Source: Victivallales bacterium
GTDB lineage: Bacteria; Verrucomicrobiota; Lentisphaeria; Oligosphaerales; Oligosphaeraceae
Length of the DNA stretch: 35,352 bases
Direction: 5' to 3'
Assembly (NCBI GenBank): GCA_017431255.1
Contig: JAFRLI010000116.1
Coordinates: 1 to 35,352, forward strand
A program made the position numbers and the translations under genes. The notes under the pieces were generated by a model, which was given only the letters and a program-made list of their open reading frames with translations, ran no database searches and was not told the origin of the DNA. Below are positions 25,026 to 34,400 of this stretch, one piece after another. Numbering within the stretch: position 1 is the stretch's first letter; each line of letters begins with the position of its first letter.

Positions 25026-26771
25026 TTGAGTAATTTCATAACGCGCTTTTTCAAGAAATTGTTTGGAGGCGCCAGTCAGGAAGTGGAGCAGGAGCCCCCT
25101 GCGCAGGAAACCGTACAAGAAGAGGCGGTGTATTTGCCGTCAGAGGGAAAGCGTCGTCGCAACGACTATGAAGGCAGTCCACTGACACGAAGCAAGGAAA
25201 ATCGGCGCGACCGCAATTCGCAAAAGCCACAACGCCCCGAACGCGAAAAAAACGTTGCGGCCAAACCGCCGCAGAACAATGCGCCGAAGCCCCCAAAACC
25301 ATCAAAACCGAAACGGGACAATGCGCCGAAGCCGCCGACGGAAAAGGAATCTTCGGGGAAGGGGATCGAGCGCGAGAAGCGGCGCGAATTGCCGTCGATG
25401 GAAGGCTGGGAGATTCCTGCGGGAGAGCGTCGTTCGGCAGACGAGGTATTGTTCCAGGACTTTGCGCTGGACGCGAGGATTTTGCGTGCGGTCTTGGAAG
25501 AGATGGGGTTCCGTGCGTGTTCCCCGATTCAGGCAAAGGCGTTGCCGCATACGCTGAAGGGCGAAGACCTCGCTGGACGCGCACAGACGGGCACTGGCAA
25601 GACCGCGGCCTTCTTGATCACCATACTGCAACATTACCTCGTAACACGCGATTCCGATGATCGAGACCCCTGGCAGCCTTTCGCCATGATTCTCGCTCCT
25701 ACCCGCGAACTCGCCATCCAAATCGCAAACGACGCCGAGAACATCGCAGCCTTCTGCCCCGAGTTCAAAATCGTCGCCGTCTACGGCGGGATGGACTTCG
25801 ACAAGCAGATGACCTCCCTCTCCCAAGGCGTCGACCTCGTCGTCGCCACGCCAGGACGTCTCATCGACTATCTGCACCGCCACGCCGTCAATCTCTCCAA
25901 AGTCTCCATCGCCGTCATCGACGAGGCGGACCGCATGCTCGACATGGGGTTCATCCCCGATGTCAAACGCATCTTCGGATACCTTTCCGAACCCGAAAAA
26001 CGCCAGACGATGCTCTTCAGCGCGACCCTCACCAAGGAGATTATGCAACTGGCCGCGCAGTGGATGCGACCCAACCCCACCATCGTTGAAATCGAACCGG
26101 AACATGTCCTGGCAGAGGGAATTGAGGAAACCACCTATGCCGCCACCACCGACCAGAAAGTGCCGATTATCCTCTGGACCCTCGCACATGAAGACTGCCG
26201 ACGCGTCCTCATCTTCCGCAACCGCAAGCGCGATGTCGAAGCCCTGGCAAACCTCCTGAAGTCCTGCGGAATCTCCTGCGAGATGCTCTCGGGGGATGTC
26301 GAGCAGAAGAAACGACTACGCATTCTGGAGGATTTCCGGACGGGGCGCACGCGAATCGTCGTCGCCACGGATGTTGCGGGACGCGGCATTCACGTGGATG
26401 ATGTCACGCATGTCATCAACTACGATTTCCCGTACGAGGCAGAGGACTATGTCCATCGCGTGGGACGAACGGCGCGCGCGGGCCACAAGGGACGCGCCAT
26501 CAACTTTGCAGACGAAGACAGTTCGTTCGTCATCCCCGAAATCGAAACCTTCATCGAACGCCCTCTGCCCATCACGCACCCCGAGGACGAGTTGCTGGAA
26601 GTACCGCCGACGCTCAAGCAGGCATTGGCGCGTGGACAATTCCACGAGAGCCACAACCACAGCGGCGCATTTGCCAATCGCGGCGGTTTCTCGAATCCTT
26701 CGTCAGGCAATCGTGGTGGTTTTGGAGGGCGTGGTGGATTTGGGAATCGGCGGCACGGTCCTCGTCGGTAG
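25026..26771 (+). CDS. DEAD-box ATP-dependent RNA helicase (RhlE/RhlB-like)
   Basis: 581 residues. Unwinds or remodels RNA in ribosome assembly, mRNA decay or cold adaptation. The first ~125 residues are basic, Pro/Lys-rich and disordered, followed by the helicase core: Q motif CSPIQA (165-170), AQTGTGKT (186-193), PTREL (225-229), TPGR, DEAD (299-302), SAT (332-334), and a C-terminal lobe with TDVAGRGIHVDD and YVHRVGRTARAG. The final ~35 residues are Gly/Arg/Phe-rich (repeated GGF), an RNA-binding tail. The start is TTG at 25026, supported by AGGAG at 25013-25017 with 8-base spacing and by the lack of another Met before residue 125. The TrmH-like gene starts 15 bp downstream, so the operon looks RNA-centred. 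Confidence 0.96.
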   Translation: MSNFITRFFKKLFGGASQEVEQEPPAQETVQEEAVYLPSEGKRRRNDYEGSPLTRSKENRRDRNSQKPQRPEREKNVAAKPPQNNAPKPPKPSKPKRDNAPKPPTEKESSGKGIEREKRRELPSMEGWEIPAGERRSADEVLFQDFALDARILRAVLEEMGFRACSPIQAKALPHTLKGEDLAGRAQTGTGKTAAFLITILQHYLVTRDSDDRDPWQPFAMILAPTRELAIQIANDAENIAAFCPEFKIVAVYGGMDFDKQMTSLSQGVDLVVATPGRLIDYLHRHAVNLSKVSIAVIDEADRMLDMGFIPDVKRIFGYLSEPEKRQTMLFSATLTKEIMQLAAQWMRPNPTIVEIEPEHVLAEGIEETTYAATTDQKVPIILWTLAHEDCRRVLIFRNRKRDVEALANLLKSCGISCEMLSGDVEQKKRLRILEDFRTGRTRIVVATDVAGRGIHVDDVTHVINYDFPYEAEDYVHRVGRTARAGHKGRAINFADEDSSFVIPEIETFIERPLPITHPEDELLEVPPTLKQALARGQFHESHNHSGAFANRGGFSNPSSGNRGGFGGRGGFGNRRHGPRR

Positions 26772-26786
26772 CCAGGAGAGAGAACA

Positions 26787-27305
26787 ATGGTAGTGGTGCA
26801 GCAAGGAGATTCGGAACAACCTCGGACGGCGGGGACCCTGCCGGTCGTCGTTGTGCTGGATAATTTGCGCAGCGCGTACAATGTCGGGAACATCTTCCGC
26901 GTGGCGGAGGCGACGCGCGCGGAGAAAATCATTGCGTGCGGCTACACGGCTGCGCCACCGCACGAAAAACTGGAGAAGACGGCGCGCGGCTGCGATCGTC
27001 TGGTTCCGTGCGAGCATGCAGAAACCTCCGCGGAGGCGGTGCGTGCGTTGCAAGCACAAGGGTATCACGTGTATGCCGTGGAGACGGTTCAGGAGGCACC
27101 GCTGTACTGGGAAGCCGAAATCGCATTCCCGGCTGCGCTCGTGCTGGGCAATGAGGCACTCGGCATCGCCCCAGACGCACTCGAACTCTGCGACGGATTC
27201 CTCGCACTCCCTGCCCTCGGTCAGAAAAACTCCATCAATGTCGGAAACTGTGCTTCCGTTATCCTTTTTGACTGCGTGAGACGTATCGGACTTGCAAAAT
27301 CATGA
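26787..27305 (+). CDS. SpoU/TrmH-family RNA 2'-O-methyltransferase
   Basis: 172-residue SPOUT-class methyltransferase that transfers methyl from S-adenosylmethionine to ribose 2'-OH of tRNA or rRNA. All three SpoU motifs are visible: motif 1 NLRSAYNVGNIFR (26-38, catalytic Arg expected in it), motif 2 LGNEALGI (120-127), and motif 3 LPALGQKNSINVGNCASV (141-158) forming the knotted SAM site. It has only the catalytic domain, with no N-terminal RNA-binding extension, as in the short TrmL/TrmH-like members. AGGAG precedes the ATG by 8 bases. It follows the helicase by 15 bp and overlaps the metallophosphoesterase start by 4 bases (ATGA), so translational coupling is likely. The target nucleotide cannot be deduced. 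Confidence 0.93.
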   Translation: MVVVQQGDSEQPRTAGTLPVVVVLDNLRSAYNVGNIFRVAEATRAEKIIACGYTAAPPHEKLEKTARGCDRLVPCEHAETSAEAVRALQAQGYHVYAVETVQEAPLYWEAEIAFPAALVLGNEALGIAPDALELCDGFLALPALGQKNSINVGNCASVILFDCVRRIGLAKS

Positions 27306-28195
27306 GAATCCGGTGTGGCAAATCCCAGGCGAACTCTGAAGTGCAAATGCACTGCATTCCCCACACCCCTCCCTCCCAGCACGCACCAAACTGGCTTCCC
27401 AAACCACGCTTTCAAGCATTCTCTTCACTCGCTACAACCATCTCCCCACTTGCGGGATATCCCGATTATCTGCTCGTCGACGTTGCTCTTCCAGGACCTC
27501 CCTCCTCCCTCGTCTTCCTCTCCGATCTCCACTGGAACGGACGGGAACTCCCGCGATTCCAACGTCTCGCCAATGCCATTCGTAACCTTGAACCGGATTG
27601 GCTCGTCTTCGGGGGCGACGCCTGCGTCTTCATGGATACCGTCCCCGGAGCCCTGGAATGGCTCGCTTCCCTGACGGCGAAACGCGGGCGGATCGCCGTC
27701 CTCGGCAACCGCGAGGCGCAAATCCCTTGGCTCGACCACGACTTCTGGAAAGACCTCTACCAGCGCATTGGCTGGACCTGCCTCTTCAACGAGGTCCTCG
27801 ACACGGGTGACGGACCTCTCTTCTTCGGAACCGAAGACGCTCGCTATGGCCATCCCGACTGGAACCCCGTCCAGCAGTTCTTCGCCATCTCGGGCACGCG
27901 ACCCGTCATCTCCATTTCCCATAACCCCGATACCGCCGCAGACCAACCAACCTCCACGTTCCTGGGAAATCTCATCCTCTGCGGACATACCCACGGCGGC
28001 CAATTCAACTTCCCTATCCTCGGCCCCCTCTACACCTCCTCCCGCTACGGAAGACAATTCTACCACGGCTGGGCCGAACGCGAAGACGGAACCCTGATGC
28101 TTACCTCCTCCGGCATCGGCGAATCAGGATTCGGATTCCTCCATCACCGACTCCACTGCCCCCCGGAAATCGTGCGCATCCAATTCCACTCCTGA
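27302..28195 (+). CDS. Calcineurin-like metallophosphoesterase with GNR substitution
   Basis: 297 residues. The core metallophosphoesterase motifs are SDLHWN (74-79), GGDA (104-107), GNRE (135-138), SHNP (206-209) and GHTHGGQ (228-234). In most of the family the third motif is GNH(D/E), its Asn binding metal and its His acting as a general acid; here His is Arg137, so activity may be altered though metal ligands remain. The first ~55 residues have no clear domain and may be over-extended: the ATG overlaps the previous stop, but a second ATG at residue 16 is possible. There is no convincing membrane segment, so a YaeI-like membrane role is uncertain. It ends the helicase-methyltransferase operon. 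Confidence 0.9.
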   Translation: MRIRCGKSQANSEVQMHCIPHTPPSQHAPNWLPKPRFQAFSSLATTISPLAGYPDYLLVDVALPGPPSSLVFLSDLHWNGRELPRFQRLANAIRNLEPDWLVFGGDACVFMDTVPGALEWLASLTAKRGRIAVLGNREAQIPWLDHDFWKDLYQRIGWTCLFNEVLDTGDGPLFFGTEDARYGHPDWNPVQQFFAISGTRPVISISHNPDTAADQPTSTFLGNLILCGHTHGGQFNFPILGPLYTSSRYGRQFYHGWAEREDGTLMLTSSGIGESGFGFLHHRLHCPPEIVRIQFHS

Positions 28196-28237
28196 CCCCC
28201 CATTTCTCTTCCTTGCTTGTTTCTTTTCTTGCGGGAG

Positions 28238-28265
28238 CGGGGGCAGCGCCCCTGTCCTTTGTTTT
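28238..28265 (+). terminator. Terminator after the metallophosphoesterase operon
   Basis: A 7-bp stem (one G-T pair) built from CGGGGGC (28238-28244) and GCCCCTG (28248-28254) with a 3-base loop, followed by TCCTTTGTTTTC. It is 43 bases past the stop codon. Confidence 0.65.
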
Positions 28266-28295
28266 CAAAAAATCAGAAAAATTCGTAGTGTGCTC

Positions 28296-28333
28296 TTGCT
28301 TTCTGTTAATATAGGTGTATAATTATGATAATT
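28296..28333 (+). promoter_or_regulatory. Promoter and possible operator of the giant secreted protein
   Basis: A perfect TATAAT at 28318-28323 lies 16 bases after TTGCTT (28296-28301), a partial -35 match. A 13-base palindrome AATTATGATAATT (28321-28333) overlaps the -10 box and the probable start site, a typical place for a repressor. The resulting leader is about 130 bases to the ATG at 28461, in which no other gene is evident. Confidence 0.5.
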
Positions 28334-28460
28334 GTCTCTATGATAGGGGCATTGTGCCTATGCCATTTGATGGGAAAGAGGGTGGGATGGCGGCGGCGTT
28401 CGTTTGAATGTAAACAATTGAATCATAAGAATCAGCAACAAACAATTGAAAGGAAAGCCC

Positions 28461-31400
28461 ATGAAAAACAACGTTTCTTCTTGGTCTCGTGTGTTGCGCG
28501 GGATGTGGAAAGCCGGTATGGCGTGCCTGCTGGCCATTGTCTGCATTCATGCTGTGTCAATGGATCTGAGAGCCGACGATGAAGCTGGTTACGTCACGTA
28601 CCCCGTCCAAAATGCCTTTTATCGACAGGATTCCGACACTTTCGCCATCAAAATACACCTCAAACCCAGTGACTTCGAGGCCACAGGCTTCCATTTTTAC
28701 CTCTCCCAGTACTATTACGATGAGGAAGAGTCCGCCGTAAAGAAGAGTGGTAAATTGGGTGCACATTTCGAAACGGATCCTTCGGTATTATCCGACCAAG
28801 GCGATGGCTTTGTCCTCAAGGATAATTTTAATGAAATGGATGTCAAGTGGACGGAGTTGGGTTTCCCGGGCCATTATTACTACTACTTTAAAGTAGAGTT
28901 ATCGGGCGCGACATCCACGGTATACGAGGGCGATTTCTACTTCGCAGAAACCGACGATGTCTGCGACGCCGGTGAAATCATCCGCGATGGCGACGACCCG
29001 AATGAGGAACTTGACATCTACCGCCCGGGCACTACCACCATCTCCGCCAACTGGGATCCGTTCACCGAGGACAACTTCCTCCCCGCCGCTGCGCGCTACG
29101 AGGTCATCTGGGCAGACCCGGACAACGAGGAAAATGTCCTTGCTACCGCCGAAACCACCGAAACCTCTGCCTCCGCAGAGGTCGAACTCGTGGATGGCGA
29201 CAAATGGTTCGTCACCGTCAAGGCTTATGACGCCAACGGCGTCATCCTTGCAACCGCGACTTCCAATGGATTCACCGCTTACCTGGACGTGACACCGCCC
29301 ACCGTCACCTCCGTCCTCGATGAAGGCATCACTGGCAGTTTCTCCACCCTCACCGCCTCCTGGGAGGCCACCGATGACATTGGCGTCACTGGCTACCGCT
29401 ATCGCCTCATCGAGAACCCCAACTCCCTCGAATGGATCGCCGATGAAGGAGAACTGAGCACCGCTCGCGACAGTTACGGCACCGTCGTGGTCGATGGTAC
29501 GATCTACATCATCGGTGGTATGGACGGCACCAGCGTCCTTGACACGGTCGAAACCTATGACCCCGAAACAACCTCCTGGACTACCCTTGACGCCACCCTC
29601 AACACAGGACGCGCCGACTTCGCAACCGCTACCACCGCCGATGGAACCATCTACGTTTTCGGCGGCTATGACAATGAAGGCAACATCGTCGACACCATCG
29701 AGGCATACGCCGATGGTGCCTGGACTGTCTGCGAGACCCCGTTCCCGGAGGAAGTCGGTGGACTCGTCGGCGCACAGGCCATCGCTGTTGCTGACAACCT
29801 CATCTGGATTTTCGGCGGCTACGACGCCTCCTGGAATCTCATCACCGCCGTCTACGAGTTTGACACGGAAGCGGGAACCATCACCCCCGTCGAAGGCGTC
29901 AACCTCTCCAAGGGACGCTCTAACTTCCAGGTAATCCTACAGAAACGCGAGGAGAGCAACTGCATCGTCGTCGCCGGTGGTCTGGACGAAACGGGAGCCG
30001 CCCTCTCCAGTATTGACATCCTCGATGTCACCAACGCCTCTGCATCGTCAATTAACATGGATACCGCCCGCACCGCCTTCGCGCTCGTTACTGTCCCCGC
30101 CGTCAGCGACTCCAATTTGGAGGACGTCCTGCTCATCGGTGGCCAGGACGCCAACGGCGCTGCCCTCGATACCGTCTACCGCGTCTCCGCAACCGGCAAT
30201 GGCGAAAAACTCACCGCCACGATGACCACTCCGCGCGCCTCCTGCGCTGCCATCTGGCTCTCCGCCTGCAACCAACTCCTCGTTATTGGTGGCGTTGACA
30301 GCGAAAGCAATCCGCTTGCCACCACCGAAACCGCTCCGGCGGATGGCTCCGTTTGGACGGAGGCCTCCAACCTCACCGCCGAGACCGGACGCTTCGGCAA
30401 CGCAGTCGCCCTCGTCGGTCTTGACGCCGACGAGACAATCGTCACGTACGGCGGTTTCTCTGGTGGGGACTTCACCACTACCACCGAGCACCGTCTCGTC
30501 ATCGAGGTCATCCAGGATTGGACCGAGACCACTGAGAAGTCCGTTACTATCACCGACCTCGATCTCATGGACGGCGCGATCTACATCTTCCAGGTCGAAG
30601 CCTCCGACGAAGAGGGCAACGTCTCCACAGTCGCCTCCTCCGCCGGCGTCACGATCGATGGCACCTACGAGATGATCGTCCTCTCCTGCGACTACTTGGA
30701 GGACGGCATGGAGACCATCCGCCGCACCTACACGGTCAACGTCTCCAAGCTGAACGAATCCTACGATGTCGTTTCCTACAGCTACACCCTCACGTGCGAC
30801 AACACCGAAGTCGCCTCCGGCACCGATTGCGCTCTCGACACTCCGATCGAGATGCAGGGTCTGGAGAACGTCGGGGCCTACGTTCTCACCGTCAAGGGCA
30901 AGAACGGCGAAGAAGTCGAACAGCAGAAGGACACCACCCTCTCCTGGACCGTCACCATGCCGGCAATCGAAGTCGAAGAAGACACCCTGCCTGACGATGG
31001 TGCGGTCGTCACCGAGAATATCCCCTGTGGCTTTAATGTGTCCTCCGATGTGACGAAGCTTGGTATCCTCGTCTACTTCCCGGAAACCGAGGAAGAAGAG
31101 CCGGATTGGAGCAAGGGACTGGAGGTGTCCGTCTCGGATGGGTATTACTATACCAATCTGGACCTCCATCCGAACTATGATCCGAAGAAAGCCGTCTGCA
31201 TGTTCCGCGCCATCTACACCGACGAGGTGCTCGGGGACATCTACAGCGAAGTGATCTCCCGCACTTACACTGTTGTGAAGAAGTGTGTGGACCTTGCCTT
31301 CAACCCTGAAATTGAAGAAGGTTGCCTCACGGCTACCGACGAACTGACCGTTACGGTCACCGACCATACCGGCGCGGGTCTCGTCACCACCTACAGCTAC

Positions 31401-34400
31401 ACGGTCACCAAGGACGGAGAAGACTACGTTTCCGAGGACGATATCGACATCGACGAACCCATCGAACTGACCGCTCTCGAAGCAGGCGAATATGTCCTCT
31501 CCGTCACGGGCGAAGGCGTCGAAGAACCCGAGACGTTCACCTTCAACGTCGTCGCAGCCACTTTCGCCTCCTTCTCTCCCGAGGTTGACGAACCCACCAC
31601 CGAGACGGACTTCACCGCCACCGTCAACCTCAATGGACTGGCTTCCTACAAATATCAGATTGACGACGGCGAAATCGTCGAAGTTACTGCGGCCGAGGGC
31701 GAGGAAATCGTCCTGACCTTCGATGTCACGGGACTCTCCACCGGACTCCACACCGTCAACCTCTGGGGCGTTGACTCCTACGGTTACGAGCAGACGGTGC
31801 CCACGGTTCAGGAAATCCAGGTCAAGAACGACATTCCTTTCGGCGATCGCCTGACCGCCACCATCACATCCGATAGCCCCTCCGTCCAGGACACCGAAAC
31901 GGCCTCCTTTACGGTGACCTTCAGCGAGGAAATCATGGCGGCACCCGCCATTTCAGCCTTCATGGTCACCAACGGCACCGTCTCCGAGGTGAGCAGTTCG
32001 GAGGACGGTTACACGGTTTCCGTTACGCCCGACGCACTCGCTGAAGGCGTCAGCAGCCAGAAACTGGAGTTGAGCCTCCTGGCAAACCAAGTCTACAGCA
32101 AAGCGAAGGGTACGGGCAACGCCGCCTCCAATACTGCTTCCATCCTTGTCTATGGCGAGGATCCCCTCCTCGCCTTCTCCTTGTCTGCCTTTGCAGTGGA
32201 CCAAGATACCCTCGTCCCCAACTGGGAACAGCCAATTGATGACGAATACCCTGTTTACAAAGGCGATTATTTCGCGGTCCTGGTCAGTGCCAGCACGCCT
32301 GACGCATTTGTCGGCGGCGAAGTCAAACTGGCTTTCGATTATAGCCGCTTCACCCTCGTGGGCCCACGGCTTGACGCCACCAAGCCGCTGGACAAGGAGA
32401 ACTTCGACGTCAATACCGCCGTCCTGGCCCCCTACAACAACGACGGCACGGAAAACGATCTCTCGCTCACGAGTGCTGACCTCGCCAAGGACGAAGGGGA
32501 TATCACCGCAGTCTCCATTTCGGGTATGGCAATCCTCAAAGGTGCCAATGGCAAGAAGGTCGTTGAGACTTCGGAAGATGGCGCCTACTTCTACTTGGTC
32601 TTCCAGGCACACAAGGAAGACGGTGCGGAGGACACGGATTTCACCCTCGAGGCGGGAAGTGGCAACCTCTACCTGAAGGATGCCGACCTCCTTGTCAATG
32701 GCGACACCTGCATCGACTACGGCGAGCCGATGGAAATCGTGGTTGCAGCGCATAAGTCCACTCTGAGAATTAGTGGCCCGGAACAGGTCAACATCGGGGA
32801 TGAAATCATGGTGTTTGTTGAAAACGACGTAGAACGCGAGGAAGACCTCGAAATCACTCTCAAATACACCATCGGCAGTAAAACGACGACTCTTGAACCC
32901 GTCACTCTCGAAGCCGGCGAATCCTCCTCCGACCCCGTCGTCTTTGTCGCTCCCGGCACCCCCGATACTGCAGATTACAAGTTGAAGCTTATGTTTAAGA
33001 GCGTATCTCCCAGTACCAAGATCGCTTCCAAGAAATCCTATATCATCAAGGTCAAAAATGCATTCGCCACTCTGACGCTCACTACAGATACCGCCTCCGT
33101 CATAAAGGGTGAAAACTTGCTAGTGACCCTAACTCTCAGTCAGGCACTTGCTGAGGATATCAATGTCACGCTTACCACCACCATCGGCGGTACCACTGAA
33201 GAATGCGGTAGCGTCACCATCGCTGCTGGAGAGACATCTGCAGATTTCAATTACCAGGTTCCCGATGACATGAAGGTAACAGGAGATTCGACCATTACCT
33301 TTAACCCCGTTTGTGAAAACCGCTACATCTCGGATTGCATTGGCGCGGATGTCACCATTGTAGACCAGTATTGCCAGGACATCTCGCTTGCATTCAGTGA
33401 CGGGGAGATCGAGGAAGGCCAAACCTCAACCCTCGTCGCGTCCTTGCCCCAAGGCATCACCGCCGGCGAGGACCTTGAGTTCACGATGGATGTCTCCAAA
33501 GGCTCTGCTGTCTACGGCACCGATTTCATCCTCAGCGACACCATTGCCATACCCAAAGGCCAAAACTCCGCCACCGTTACGCTCACTTCCTACGATGACG
33601 GCGGAGACTATGGCAATAAGGAAGCAATGGTTTCCCTCACCGCTATGACCTGCGGCGGTGTCACTTACGATAACTTCACCCCAGTCACCGCCAGCCTTGT
33701 CATCAGGGATAACTTTGTGAAACCTGGTGACTTCGATGGCAATGGCGTAATTGACTACCAAGACTATGTCAATCTCACCTCTCAGTTTGGCATTGCGGCG
33801 GGAGATCCGGATTTTGATCCTGTCTACGACCTCTATCCCGATGGCGTCATCGACTACTATGACTACGTCGTCTTGACGAGTATGATGGACGAGGAGACTC
33901 GTGGCGAGCAGTTCCGCGCTGGCGAAGTCGCTACCATCCATCTGATGACAGACAAAACCATCATTGAGGTCGGTCAGGTCTTCCATCTCTACATCTACAT
34001 GGCAGTGAACTCCGAAGAGAAAGGTGTCCGTGCCTACAGTGTCAATGTCCACTTCGGAGAGAACGTGGCGGTTGACGGTTCGTTTGACGTAGCCAACTAC
34101 CTGCAAGGCGGACTCACCTATGTTCCCAATGGAACGCTGAGTGACGGCGCCATCATCCAGTTGGGTGGCTCCATCAATCCGGCGGACAACACTTATGCCA
34201 CTACCGTGGGCCTCCAAAACTCGGATACCCTCGTCGCCGCCATCCCGTTTGTGGCGACCAAGCCTGGCAAGTCGGAACTTTCCATCCGGAATCCTCTCAT
34301 CGGCATCAAAGGCGTTGCTCTCTCTGGTGACAGTGTGATCAACGAGGATGTACTTTCCATCGAGGTCATTGAGGCGGGAAGCGAGTTCCTGACGGCCATC

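Noticed and set aside
28325-28582. Small plus-strand open frame before the giant gene
   Set aside because: It overlaps the signal-peptide region in another frame, and its sequence shows no protein-like pattern.
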